Shown one piece after another: positions 31,401 through 44,416 of a stretch of DNA of 64,000 bases (the first letter of the stretch is position 1; each line of letters starts with the position of its first letter). This stretch comes from Spinellus fusiger. Its lineage: Eukaryota > Mucoromycota > Mucoromycetes > Mucorales > Phycomycetaceae. The stretch lies in NCBI GenBank assembly GCA_025094145.1, contig JALLLS010000013.1:310001-374000 (forward strand), written 5' to 3'. The position numbers and the translations under genes were made by a program. The notes under the pieces are model-generated. The model was given only the letters and a program-made list of their open reading frames with translations. It was not told where the DNA came from and did not search any database.

Positions 31401-34400
31401 TAAGACATGCTGTGAGTGGTGCAGAGAGCATGCAAGCAGCCATGCAAGGCAGTATCTCCATACTCCACTCATTGACAGCTGCCCTGGAGAAATGCAGACT
31501 TGCTTTAAAGGAATTAGAAGAAAATACTGAAGAACAGTATGTTCATAACCACACCACAACAAAAGAGCGTTGGAATGCATTAGAAACCAAAGCATGTCGA
31601 CTGGCCAAAGACCTTACAGCTGTATTGATTCCTGCTGAACACATGCACAGCACAAAGAAACTTCTGGCTTCTTGTTGTACACTCCAGGATGAGATCAATG
31701 CCACTGAAAGTAGTTTAGTGACAGACGAACAAGTCATTCAATGGCAGCATCTGATTGATCATTTGGAATCCAAAGAATACAACACACTTCAGCAACTATC
31801 TCTCAATGGATTCCAAGGACAGGCCTTGGTGCGTATGCAAAAGGCCAAACAGCTGCTGGAACAAGCAGGTGAAAAGATCATGGAGACACGGGCTCTCTTG
31901 ACCCATCTTTATGATCTGATCAATCTGAACCGGTTGCGCAATAACCATGCAGAAAGTGCTGCCACTGTAAAGAGTAAATTAAAAGAAGTACTTACTCTGA
32001 TGATCACTGTCCAGGAGAACTTTGCAATTGTACCAGAGGAATCGTCAGAGGCACGTACATCGCAGTACCAGTCTCTTGTGGCTATTCACAGAGACATTAA
32101 GCATCAAATGACAGCCTGTGAAGAAGCCTATGATGATTTGTGCGGTTACTATAGCTTTATGCAAATGCAGGGTGAAATGGATATCTCTTTACCTACCCAA
32201 GCACAGGTCGATACGGTCTGGACTACGATACGACAGGAGAGCAGTAACTTGGCGGCTCTGGTAGTACGCCATGCACGCTGGGGAGAAAGCTATGATAGTC
32301 TGGACCGCCTCTACTGTGAATTGAAGTTATCAGAAAGAGAGCTTGAAATGAGTGACAGTGCTGTTCCTGATGCCTCCATCTTGGACAGTGTGGAAAAGAG
32401 AATGAGAGAAGTGAGCCGGTCTTTAGAGGCACTGGCTTCCATGACTCAGAATGTGATGTCGGTGGACAGTGAGAATGCAGTGATTTATACACGACACCAT
32501 GCTCTTAGTGTGGCTCTCTCTCGTGCTGTGCAGACCACCCTGTCAGAGCAAAAACTCATTATGGACAGAATTCTTTTAGCAGAGTCCTTTGGTGCCGATA
32601 TAAAACGTCTCTGTAGTCTCTGTGAGGAACAGCTGTCGTTTATCAAGCAGCGCACGATGAACACACCAGACATTCATGGCAAGAAGTCAGAAGCCATCAA
32701 ACAGATCATCAAGATATTTACAAGTGTACTGAGTACAGCTCGAGATGTTTATAAACGATGCAAAGATGAATTTGAGGGCACTTTGAGTGAACAAGCAGAC
32801 AGACTCACCAACACATTGGATTGCTCACCTTCTGAGGTGAACCGTACAAAACAGCCCTTGGAGCGTCTCCTTTATGAATTCGATCATACGATGAAAGTGG
32901 AAGAGGAGTACTGCAAATCATTGAACAATGTATGTCGCCATGCTCAGCTCGATAATGAAGTACACAAGGCCATGGATGATTTTAAAGCATTGGTCACTCG
33001 TTATGCCAGAGGAGCCTTGTTGCGTACTAAACCAAGTCTGTTGCCTGATGTCACTGAGTTTCGTCGTCGCTATACCCTTGTAGAAGAGTCTATTCAGAAC
33101 ATCTACTCAGTAGGAAATGATCTCAAGGGACAGTTGCAAAAGGCCATTGGTGTGGCCCGTATGGCTTCTATTGCCCGTAATGTAGACCAACGCCATGAAG
33201 ATATCAAAAAAATATGGTCTGAGATCAAGATGTTGGCAGATGAGACAAAAGTGCGACTGGAAGAGACACAAAGACGCCAGAATGCGATTGCCAAATTAAC
33301 AGAATGCATACGTTATGTGGGTGATCTCAAGGATAGGCTCAACACTCTCCACTTTTCAGGCAAGAGTGTGGCTGTGGAAGAATTGGAATTGAAGGGTCTG
33401 ATTGAAGAGATCGACACTTCTTTAATGGACAAGGTGGAGGAAGCAGATCAATTGACAGCCTTGGCTACAGATACAGACCACCACCTAAAGAAGCTAAAAA
33501 CACAATTGACACAGGATATCAAGGAGCTCTATGCTTTGGTGGAGCTACGACAGCAACATGCCAAGACAGAGGGAAATATCACACTGTTTATGGGCATGAT
33601 TGATGAAGTGGACGAGCATATATCAGAACTACTGCGCACAGTAAACAAGGCGACTCCTCATAACTCTTCCATTACAGATGACCGACTGGATAAGCCTGAA
33701 CTCCTGCAGATTCTCCGTACCTTTGTCACTCGTTTCAAAACAAGTGAGTCTACAATTACTGATTTGATGGTCAAGGCACGTTCAGAAGCCCAAAAGCAGT
33801 TCTTGGATGACAATGCCAGAGTGTCTTGTCGATTTGAAAAGACAATGGAGCGCTGGACCAAAGCACAGGCAGAAGCCACTGCAAGACAGCGAGAATTACA
33901 AATGTGTTTGAAGCAATTGAACCATGACTATTTTACAAAACTAGCGACTGCCAAATCAACTCCTCGTGTTAAGGCCCGTACACCACCCCCTGGCAGACCC
34001 AAAACACTGCGTCAATCCCAAACGCAGGGATTGGGACCCAACTCCACCATGATTACCCGTCGTGCCAGTCTCAAGTCCTCGGGTGACCTTAGATCACCGT
34101 CTCCTGGGCCTATGCCTATGCACCGACGGGCTCAGACGCCAGTGGGTACAGCCTCTCGTGAAAGACAGCGTCGCATGTCGAGTTATGTGGCAGATCCTAA
34201 GAATGAGTTGGATGTTCAATTGGGCAAGATTGTGAATGAAAGTCCCTACCGAATGAAGATTAAAATGGTACAGGGACAGACAGGAAAATACTGGTTTGGT
34301 GATGAGAACCCACGTCTTATGTACTGCCGTATCTTGCCAAGTCAGTTGGTGATGGTGCGTGTGGGTGGTGGGTGGGTGGAATTAGTGAGATTCTTGAAAG

Positions 34401-34740
34401 GTAAGGAAGACAGTAGAGTGTATAGAGACATCGGAAACTCATGGTGTAAGCGACTGTAGATCATGGACGCAATGAGAATGGAAAGGGAGGAGAGGGTTCG
34501 AATGTACCTTCAGGACTGGATGTTCAGACAAGTGCCAGTACACCCCGGGGATCTGCCTACCGTCGTATTAGTAATGCTAGTCATAATGGAATGGATTCTG
34601 CCTACTACCTGAATGCATCCAATGGCCATATGAATGGAGATAAGTACATTCAGACAGATGAGGAAGGGAAGCAGGTGGTGATGAAGATGAAGAAAGCAGA
34701 AGATAATGCTAAAATGCCCTCTCCTAAGAAGAAGATCTGA
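25411..34740 (+). CDS. Giant spectraplakin-like cytoskeletal crosslinker (CH-CH, helical rod, GAS2)
   Basis: Three exons (25411-25959, 26012-34400, 34460-34740) encode 3,072 residues. An N-terminal Ser-rich leader is followed by two calponin-homology domains: CH1 at about 60-180 (LTKWVNVQLQQ, DLRDGKRLLKLL) and CH2 at about 222-335 (ALLFWVRIQLEDY, SWRTGLVFCLLIHRHDP), the tandem actin-binding arrangement. A rod of about 2,500 residues is almost entirely helical with recurrent Trp and Leu heptads such as LEWQLSIAYVNKTI and LKSLTYYATELV, consistent with divergent spectrin repeats. Near the C-terminus (about 2911-2980) is a GAS2 domain: ELDVQLGKIVNESPYRMKIK, then GKYWFGDENPRLMYCRIL and VMVRVGGGWVEL, a microtubule-binding fold. 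A basic tail ends in SPKKKI. Actin-rod-GAS2 order defines spectraplakins (MACF, Shot, dystonin). EF-hands and plakin repeats are not seen. Introns are 52 and 59 nt. Confidence 0.87.
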
Positions 34741-36363
34741 AGATAGAGTAGCATGGACACTTGTCTATCCACATGTACATACAAAGCATCTTGAAGTGCA
34801 TTTCTCTTTCTTTATTTGTACAGTACTAGAAGCACAACAAAATAAGGCATCCACATAAATATAAGCAGCATTATAAACACTAAAGAAAGAGACATGTTCA
34901 ATCGATAGGGTTATAAGGATGAACAAGGTAGAGGGAAGAACATGGCCTGGCATCGGTATATAGGCCTGTTCTCACACATATCCTCTTCTATCTATTTATC
35001 CAATGAGTTTATTATAGTCAGAAATAGAAGATGTAGACAATGTTAGACAGAAATAATAGGTATCTTGGGCGTATTTATGTAAGAATGAGTAGGCTAAAGT
35101 GTTCCACCAGTAGAGTGGCTTGCATGAAAAGGCATAATTAAGGGGACACCAATTTCCTTTTATAACTTATACTACACAGACACTGATGACCAATGTATAT
35201 GATTGGATAGAATGAAAGAGCGCACTTCTGAGATACGCACGGCTCTCTTTTTCTCTTTTTTTCATTTTTTTCTTTTTTTTATCCGCTTAGTAGTGTCAGT
35301 CCAGTAATGTACCTTTATTTCTCTTTTCTCTTATTGGACACGTTGGACCTTATAGCAACTACACATAAACAATGACTGTATAATTCCAGGGCCAATTATA
35401 GGCATTCTTTTAGGCTGATTGGGAGATGAGTGGCCTGCATTATATAGGTCACACACAGGTACAGATATAGGCATAAGGATGAATTTTCCTTAAGACGCCA
35501 TAAAGAAGTCTCTGTCTCACCTATACCCATTCATTAATCCCTTTTGATGATTTCTTTTTATAGAATAATCGAAGTACTGATACTTCACTACCATCACCAC
35601 TACCACTAATATTATCCAATAAAAACAAGTCTTGGCAGTCATTGATAGAGAGACATTCTATCTATCTCATCCATTCAATACATTTATCAACCAATGAATA
35701 GGGTGTTTAATATAGACTATCTTTCTGACATAGCCTTGGAATGTGTCTATTCGTAGTGGTAGTATTAGTAAAGTATCATCAGCAATAGCAGCAGTAGATA
35801 AGGCTGTAATTCATCTACAGTCTTATTCTTTAAAGTGTCTTATTTGTTCATTCCATAAAGGTACTCAATGTCTTTACAGAACACACAATAGAGTAGGATG
35901 ATAAAGATAGAATACTAAAGTATTGGAATATTCAAATGCCATAGATTTCATCCCACAGAAATCTCAAACTCCTATTCCACTTGTGCACAAGCATAATGAA
36001 ATACAAATGAAATACAAATGAAATACAAATCCACCACAAATCCACTACAAATACTCCACCAACCTTTGGATCCTTACATTTTAAATATCTCTGATTTTGT
36101 GACAAGGAACCTGCCTAGTATTATATTCCTCTGCATGGAGAGAAACTTGTCGATTCTAAATCATTCCTTTATCTTTTCAGAATAACCCTGTTCTCTTTTA
36201 ACATAGAAACAGGTTTTTCGCTTTGGCTATCGTCCTTTGTCTGTAGACTCAAGTACGTCACTAGACAACAGACGACTTAGACACCAGCGGAAGTCCAATT
36301 AAAGACTAAAAAAATAATAACTTAGGCATGTGTCCTGCTTTGTTTGTCTTTCTTTATCTCATC
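34741..36363. other. Intergenic DNA without a recognisable gene
   Basis: About 1.6 kb between two plus-strand genes. It contains a T-rich run near 35249-35280 and a short direct repeat (AATGAAATACAA, three times near 35996-36027). I see no coding pattern or RNA gene. Confidence 0.55.
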
Positions 36364-38391
36364 ATGGCATCTACCAGTGCGCTGTCTTCCATGCAAGCAG
36401 ATATCTCAAAGTATGCCCTCCCCTAATAGAAGGACGGTCTTATGTATATCATTATAGAAACCTATAAAGATGGGCTTTACTGAAACTTGAACACTTTCAC
36501 TGTTGCTTTTGTTGCTCTTGTTCTTGTTCTTGTTCTTGTTGTGTAGGAAACTCATCATGTCAGAATCATTAAAAACACCTTCACCACCCCCTACACAAGA
36601 CACTCGCCTCCCAACCACCTGCTCACCAGAAAAGACACACCACCAAAACCGAGTCACTCATAACAAACAGAGTCCCGAGTCACACCCAGCCTCGGTGATC
36701 CTCCAAGGTCTGTTAGCACCAAAAGTGGACCATGGTGATTCTGAATCTCACCACTACACCACCCCCATGTCCTCCCAAGACACTGACAACGGTTTTATGG
36801 TACAGACCATGCTAGAGAAAGAACGGCAATTCAATCAACAGCGCGCCTCCTACGGTGGAAAACTCCCCATGACATCCAGTAACAAACCCACTGTCCCTCC
36901 TCGCGGGAAAAAGCGCTTCTCTACAGAACAACTTCGACTACTGAGCCGTCGTATCCATCCCACTCTATCCTATGCTAATAGTACTTCCTCCCTCCCTCTG
37001 TCCTCCACAGAAGAACACAGTCGAAAGCGCACCTGTCTTCCTCTGCCACCTGCAGAAGAAGAACCCTCTGTTCTGTTCAAGACATGCTCTTCTCTTTGGA
37101 AGGGAGAGGAGATGGGAGAATTCAACCATGACTCTATTAAATGCTTCAGTGAGCTCCTGAAGCTGCGCCTTACTCAAGCAAAACACAAGATCATGGGTGG
37201 AGAGCAGGAAGGAGGATACCGTGGTTGGTCAGATACCATCATTCGTCTCTCTCCCAAACGACACCAGTCTGTCTGTCCACGCACAGTAGGGAATGGTCGT
37301 CGGCTGTTTGCAGACAGCGCCTTTTTGTCTCGTAATGAGAACGGGGAGAGAGCAAGGACACACCACAAGGGAATCCTATCTGACATGGACTCACTGCCAT
37401 TGTTACCAGAAAAGAGGGATAGGAAATCACGCACACCACGCACCACGAAGAAAAAGGACTGCCAGACACCCAAACAACGCTCACAGGCTGCTGCTGTCTC
37501 TCCAGTCACTCTTGAAGATGGTAGCGTATTGAGAGTGTGTGTATATGTGTGGTTTACGATACCTGTTGTGTAGGCACACGCATGTTTGTATGTGATCCAT
37601 GTAACAAGCGCTATAAGAATCGCAATGGACTTGCTTATCATATGGACAGATGCAAATACAAAGTAGAAAAGGTCAAACAAGAGGTAGAAGACAAGAATGC
37701 AGTGGTCTTGTGTGTATGTGACAGTCCAAGTGAAGACAAAGGTATGATGGTTCAATGTGACCAGTGTAGAACGTGGCTTCATTTGGACTGCATTGGCCTG
37801 AGTGAAGATTCACTGGAGGATACCTATCATTGTCCAAGATGTATTAATCATCTACACTCCACCCCTCCACTTCCCACTGCTCCCTATCACCACTGCAAAG
37901 ATCTCGTACAGCTACTGGAAGAAACCAGTAAAGAAGAACCCAATAATAGCTCCCAATTCTTAGACATGTTCAATCTCTTTGGTGATGATTTAGTACAGGA
38001 TCCAATGGTAGAGGCAGCATTAAAGGACGACCATGATGCTGTATGGGGGCAGTTTGAAGACAATGGTGAGTTAGAACCAGACACACAGCCAGTTGTATGG
38101 GATGATTTTTTATTCTCTCCCCACGTCCTGGGATTACCTGAGCCATGGAGTCAATTGAGTGAGGAAGATCCCCTTGCCTATGACTCTTCTCTTGTCGATG
38201 CCCATTGGGACATGCATCAAACACCTTCCCTGCTCTTCTCAGAGAATACATTTAGCAGTGCTCTTGATGAAGAATTCTCAGCTACTCCAATGATAGATAT
38301 GTCTACTCCCTTGGGGTCTATTTCTTTTCCTTCTCCAATGGCCTATACAGACAAGTCTTCAGAAGGTGGATCAGACTCACTTTTGATATGA
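36364..38391 (+). CDS. C2H2-like zinc finger plus PHD finger nuclear protein
   Basis: Three exons, 36364-36410, 36547-37520 and 37574-38391, give 612 residues. Exon 1 (MASTSALSSMQADIS) joins at a split Lys codon through a 136-nt intron. The second intron (37521-37573, 53 nt, GTAGCG...GTAG) makes the natural junction VTLEDGTRMFVC. The C-terminal half has a C2H2-like finger (CDPCNKRYKNRNGLAYHMDRC, residues about 346-366), resembling the SFP1/JAZF1-type 'YKN-NGL-YH' finger. It is followed by a PHD finger (C4HC3: CVCDSP, QCDQCRTWLHLDC, YHCPRC, about residues 383-430), which usually reads histone H3 tails. The N-terminal half is Ser/Pro-rich with a basic patch (SRTPRTTKKKD), and the C-terminus is acidic. 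A chromatin or transcription regulator is the reasonable inference; no specific orthologue is named. Confidence 0.8.
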
Positions 38392-38823
38392 TCAGTGCAC
38401 AAATGCCAAACAATAAACAGGAAAGACGGCACTGCACTATACTCCATAACATAACATAACATAACATAACATACTACACCACACTACACTCAATAGCCAT
38501 GCCATTTGTAATCAAAAAAGAAATATACAACTACAAATAGCCCAACAATTAATATCTATCTATCTATACACACACACACCGTCGTCCTTGTAGAAAGAAT
38601 CTTCCTGTGGCTGGGAAGAATCCACTCACCCACCCACTCATCCACTCACTCATCCATGGTGAAAGTGAGGTTTATTCTTCCCTATATTCAAACACCGACT
38701 TCACTGATAAAACTTCTTCATTTCTTATTTTACTTTTTGTAACGTCTTGTTCCTTTTTTTTTCTTTACTTTTTTTTTGTTTGAGTGCTCTTCTTCTACGC
38801 TCAACAGAATTTGTCTGCTTAAA
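38392..38823. other. Intergenic spacer and SWR1 leader
   Basis: Contains an (ATAAC)n run at about 38445-38471 and a CCACTCA-type run near 38627-38655. T-rich tracts at 38740-38780 precede SWR1. The frame that appears to start at 38776 begins with TTG, so it is not used as the start. Confidence 0.55.
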
Positions 38824-41800
38824 ATGCTCGATCATAAACATAGCAATTTACCTCAGCAGACACTCACCTCATCATTAACTCCCTCTGACCACTCACCACA
38901 GACTTCTTCAGAAATACGCGTCATTGCATCCCTCTCAAAGGACTCACTTCACGGATCAGACAAAGCAGAACGCCAAAGACTCTCCAAGAGGGCAATCCGT
39001 ATTGAGGAAAAACTAAAGAATGTAATGGAACGCTCATTGTTTGATACAGATGGTGATCTGAGCACACATAACATTATAACACCTACCAGTAGTCCTGCCT
39101 TATCAACACGCAATTCTCGCAAAAAAATAGTAGGCTCTCCAGAGCCAAAACAGATGGAAAAACAACCACCCACAAAAAAGCTCTTGAGAACTTCATCACG
39201 CCAGACGTCTGTACATCAAAACACAAAGACACCAAAGTCCACTCCTAAACGACGACGAAAAGAACACTCACCTGAATCCACACAGCACCAACGATCCAAA
39301 CGCACAAGAAAACAAGCATGTGCACTTTTTGATAGTGTTTCTCGAAGTGAGAGCCCAGAAGAACCGAGAATGCCTTATATACTGCCAGGATGGGGTCGTC
39401 CAGAATTAACCCTGTCTACAAAACATGCGTCGTCGTCTTCTGCCATGACAACAGCCTCTTTACTCTTTGCGCCCAAAACACCCTTGGATAGACTAAAGAA
39501 TCGATGGCTACTTGAGAGAAAAGCTAAACTACAAAAGATATTCTCTCATCATGATGCTGCTATCCGGGAATTGTATCATTTGGAGATATACCAGAGTATG
39601 ATGGAGTATGACCCAGTGGCAGTGATAAACAGCAATGATGAACGGTTTATCAAGGTAAGCCAAATAATAATAGTATTATTAGGAGAGAGAGAAAAGAAAA
39701 AAAAAAGAAAGATAGAAAGATAGATAAAAGGAAAGAAAGAAAGAGAAAGAACAAAATAGCAACTCATTGGTGGACTAGTTCACTCAAAACTATGATATGT
39801 GGGATCTGGTAGACCAACAGTTATCTCAAAAAACACCTTGCTCCACCACCCTGCCTGTATCTCAACAGCGATGTTCTCTTGTTCCTATTCTAAAGACAAC
39901 CCTCCACCAAGAAGCACCCATGCCTACAGACACTCTGAGTGCATTTGAGCCTCTGTACACCAACCTTGTTCCTACAGGTACAGGCATTCGACGTCATTAC
40001 CGTCAATTCCACTCTCTGGATGAGTATCTATCTTCTTTTGTGTCTATAGATGATGCAGAAGATACAACACCCGATGAAGCACAACAATTGGTAGGGAAAG
40101 AACTGAAGATCAGAGAACGATTAGAGGTACTACAGGCACGGGGTGGGTTCTCCACACGCCTACAAGCCGTGGCCAGTCGACGGCCTGTGGTAGAACGACA
40201 GCCAGACACACACCACGATACATTGATACAGCACTGTTTTTCTACAGCTAAGCTATTCCAGTCCCATGCAAAGTACAAACGGAATGCAGCCAAACGGTGT
40301 GCAAAGGCAGTGGATCGGTATTGGGAGTCACTTCGTACACATGATGAGCGATTAGTCAAAGAAGAGAGTAGACGCATGACACGGTTGGCCAAGTGGACAG
40401 GACAGCAAGTGAAAAAGAAATGGAAGTTAGTGGAAAGAGTGTGTGAGGCTAGGTATAAAGAGATTGTCAAGGAAGAACAAGCACAACAGGGACGACGCCA
40501 TCTGGAGTTGATTCTAGAGCATTCAGAGCAGATGTTGGGTGTGCGTATGGAAGAACTTTCACGCCGACCTTCACGACCTGCTACAGATGAGAGTGAAGGG
40601 ACAAGTGATGATGAGGCTGAAGAAGAAAACACTGCAGTAGTAACAGAAGATGAAGAGAATGAAGAAAGAGATCATAGAATTGAAGAAGATGAAGAGAGTG
40701 AGGATGATGCTGAAGAACTCATGCAACTAGCTGCTGATCAGCAATTATCTGTGGAAGAAATGATGAAAAAGTACAACTATCCTACAGATAAAGAAGAGGT
40801 GGAGGACATATCTCAAGAACAGACACCCTCAGCTCAAGAAGACACCGACTTTGAAGCTCTGTTGGAAGAAGAGGAAGACATCCCCATAGAGAGTGATGGA
40901 GAGAGTGAGAGTGATGAGGCTGAACTCAATGGATTGGCACAAGAGGCTGAAATGTCAATAGAAGAACTTATGAAGCGTTATCAATATACTGAGGATCCTT
41001 CCACAGATGTTGAAATGGCCTCTGTAGCAAGTTCAGCTCCATATCTTGATGCAGCCTCTGACACAGACTGTGAAATGAAGTCTGCTACCTATTTTGATGC
41101 TGATGATGAAGAGGAAGAAGACAAAGATGAACAGATTCAAGCCTCCAGAATTAGTCTAGTAAAAGGTCAAAGGGGAGAAAGAAGATTAGATCAAATGGAA
41201 TGTGGACACCAACAGATGAAGAAGCTTAAGAAACATGGATCAGACGAAATGGACGAAGAAGAAATTGATATTATGGGTACAGATGAAGAAGCAGATGATA
41301 ATGATCAGTATAGCCAAATAGAAGATGATGATCGGACAATTACTGACTATGGCTCTTCTGTGGAAGATGATGAAGAGAATGAATTACGACCTGTGCACAG
41401 TATAACTACAAAACCTACTCCGGCTGTAGTTGGAGAGAATGCACCCTCTACTACTAAACCTTCTAGTAAGATACTACTACCAGCCAACAACATAGAGACA
41501 CCCATTCCTTTCTTACTGAGGGGCACTTTACGTGAATACCAACATGTTGGATTGGATTGGCTGGCAAGTCTATACAGTAATGGTCTGAATGGTATATTAG
41601 CCGATGAAATGGGTTTAGGCAAAACAATCCAGACCATTGCCTTATTGGCCCACTTGGCATGTGAAAAAGAGATCTGGGGCCCTCATCTGATTGTTGTGCC
41701 TACAAGTGTTATTCTCAACTGGGAAATGGAGTTGAAGCGGTGGTTACCTGGATTCAAGATATTGACATACTACGGAAATCCAAAAGAACGTAAAGAGAAA

Positions 41801-44416
41801 CGATTTGGGTGGTCCAAGGAAAACGCATTTCATGTTTGTATTACTTCTTATCAGCTTGTAATTCAAGATCAGAATGTATTTCGTCGTAAAGCATGGCAAT
41901 ACCTGATCTTGGATGAAGCACATCACATCAAGAATTTCCGATCCCAACGTTGGCAAGTATTACTCAACTTCAATTCACGTCGTCGTTTGCTATTGACAGG
42001 CACACCTCTCCAGAACAACCTAATGGAGCTTTGGTCCCTTTTGTACTTTTTAATGCCTAATGGTGTTTCTCAATCAATGCCTATTGGGTTTGCTAATCTG
42101 AAGGAATTCCAGGAGTGGTTCTCACATCCCGTAGATCGTATGATTGAGAATCAAGACATGGATGATGAGTCTCGCATAGCCATTCAGAAACTGCATACAG
42201 TGCTAAGACCCTATTTATTAAGACGTCTTAAAGCTGATGTTGAAAAACAATTACCTGAGAAACATGAACATATTGTATACTGCCGTTTATCGAAGAGACA
42301 ACGCTACTTGTACGACGACTTTATGAGCCGAGCAAAAACAAAAGAAACACTTTCTAGTGGCAATTTCCTAAGTATCATCAATTGTCTAATGCAATTGCGT
42401 AAAGTATGCAATCATCCCGACTTATTCGAAGAAAGACCCATTTTAACTAGTTTCTCCATGACCAACAAAGTGCAAGAAGTGGGTGAAGGAATAGAAAAAT
42501 TGATTCGATCTCGCATTTCATCAGAAGAGACTCTTAAATCTTCTCTCTTGGGATTCTTTAGTATGCTTCTACTCCAACACGAGACAACTATGAGTGCTAG
42601 TGTGGCAATGGACATGTATGCTCTGGATGCTACTCCCGAGTTCTTTCGTATGATTACTACCCATCGACAATTGGGTCATTTAGCAGAAAGTCGCGGTGTT
42701 GTTTCCAAAGACTACCATGACCTTAAGAAATACGCTGAGTATCGACAAACACAACAACAGCTGGCATGTGCTCGTCGCTGGGAGTCTATGCTTTATGTCA
42801 ACCAGTTTCGATGTGCACAGAGACCTGTCTATGGTGCTGGACTTATTCAACTATGTCGCTCTGCTGGAAAATCTTATCAGTGTCGATTCTTTTCTTCATT
42901 TTCTTCATCATTTTTATTATCATCACCATCACCACCATCATCACCATCATCATCTTTTAGAGAAAACTCCATTTATCTTCTAACCAACCATCTGCATAAT
43001 GCAGTGCAAAGTTACCAACAGAGAATGCAAGACAATAACGACCTGTTAATACGCTTTGGATTTGTCACACCTCCTGCCATTGTCTATTGCCCCACCCTTC
43101 CTCTTCCTGTCGAGTGTCCTGTATCTATTCGATCCCACATGCGCTCTTTGCTAGACAATGACATTTTTCATACTATTCATTCACGTCTTTCCATTGCCTT
43201 TCCTGACAAACGTCTGCTTCAATATGACTGTGGCAAACTACAAAAGTTGGAGAAACTACTTCGAGAACTATCGGCAGGGGGACACCGTGCTCTTATTTTT
43301 ACACAAATGACTCGTGTTTTAGATATTCTAGAGACATTTATGAACATGCATGGACATCGGTACCTTCGACTGGATGGTGCTACTAAAGTAGAACAGCGAC
43401 AAGGACTGACAGAACAGTTTAATAATGACAAGAGAATTCTGTGCTTTATTTTATCGACAAGGAGTGGTGGTCTTGGTATTAATCTCACAGGAGCTGATAC
43501 TGTTATCTTTTATGATTCTGATTGGAATCCTTCCATGGTAAGTACAAGGCATAAAAATACGTGGATAGTCTGTAACTATGAATTGAACTAGGATAAACAA
43601 TGCCAAGATAGAACTCATCGTATCGGACAGACTCGAGATGTTCATATCTACCGCTTTGTAACAGAGTTTACTATTGAAGAAAACATATTTAAAAAAGCAA
43701 ATCAGAAGAGGTATTGTTTAGAGTGGTTTATAATAAAAGAACAATGGAGTGAGGAGCTATCTCATCTCATTCTAATTTTTAGGTTACTGGATGATATGGT
43801 CATCCAAGAAGGTGCATTCACCAATGACTACTTTAACAAAATGGATTGGTGGCGAGACCTTCCTGAAGTGGCTGGCAATGAAGGTCATTCATCACAACCT
43901 CAGTGTTCACAACCTGCTGATATTGAAAAGGCATTGTTGGAAGCAGAAGATGATGAGAATGATGCTGCTGCTGCTATTGCAGCGCGTAATGAGATGGATA
44001 TGGATGATATTGAGTTTGGTGAATATACTGCTACTCAACTCCGTCGTCAAAGTAGTGCACTCATCTCTCTGCGAAGTGCCTCTAAATCACCCAGACCAGC
44101 TGATACACCTAATTCTAAACCTACATCTGCTTTGCAGGAAGAGCTTAATCAATCGAGTGACACAGTAGTGGCGAAATCAGTGCAGGAGCAAATAGAGGAG
44201 GAGGAGCAAATAGAGGAAGAGGAGCAAATAGAAGAAGAGCAACTGGAAGAGGAAGAGCAACTAGAAGAAGAGGAAGAGGCAATGCAGCTTTCAGTAGGAC
44301 ATGTAGACCAGTACATGTTGCGTTTTTGGGAACGGGAGATGTTTGGCAGGTATCTTGGCTTTGGTGGTTTACCTGAGCCACTGGAATCGATACAACAAGA
44401 CTCTACACTACAGTAA
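38824..44416 (+). CDS. SWR1: SWR1-type Snf2 ATPase, catalytic subunit of the H2A.Z exchange complex
   Basis: Four exons (38824-39654, 39779-43537, 43592-43710, 43783-44416) encode about 1,780 residues. The first ATG, MLDHKHSNLPQ, is used. An HSA domain, the docking site for actin-related proteins, is at about 450-515 (MTRLAKWTGQQVKKKWKLVE). Long acidic stretches follow, as expected for histone binding. The Snf2 motor begins near 862: REYQHVGLDWLASLY, motif I ILADEMGLGKT, motif II LDEAHH, motif III LLLTGTPLQNN and LRPYLLRRLKADVEKQLPEK. The second lobe resumes after about 260 residues with RALIFTQMTRVLDILE, LRLDGAT, STRSGGLGINLTGADTVIF and DRTHRIGQTRDVHIYR, ending in LLDDMVIQEG. The large insertion between lobes is the INO80/SWR1 hallmark. 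An 81-nt low-complexity stretch at 42880-42960 may be an extra intron. The C-terminus has an EEEEQIEEE repeat. Confidence 0.93.
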
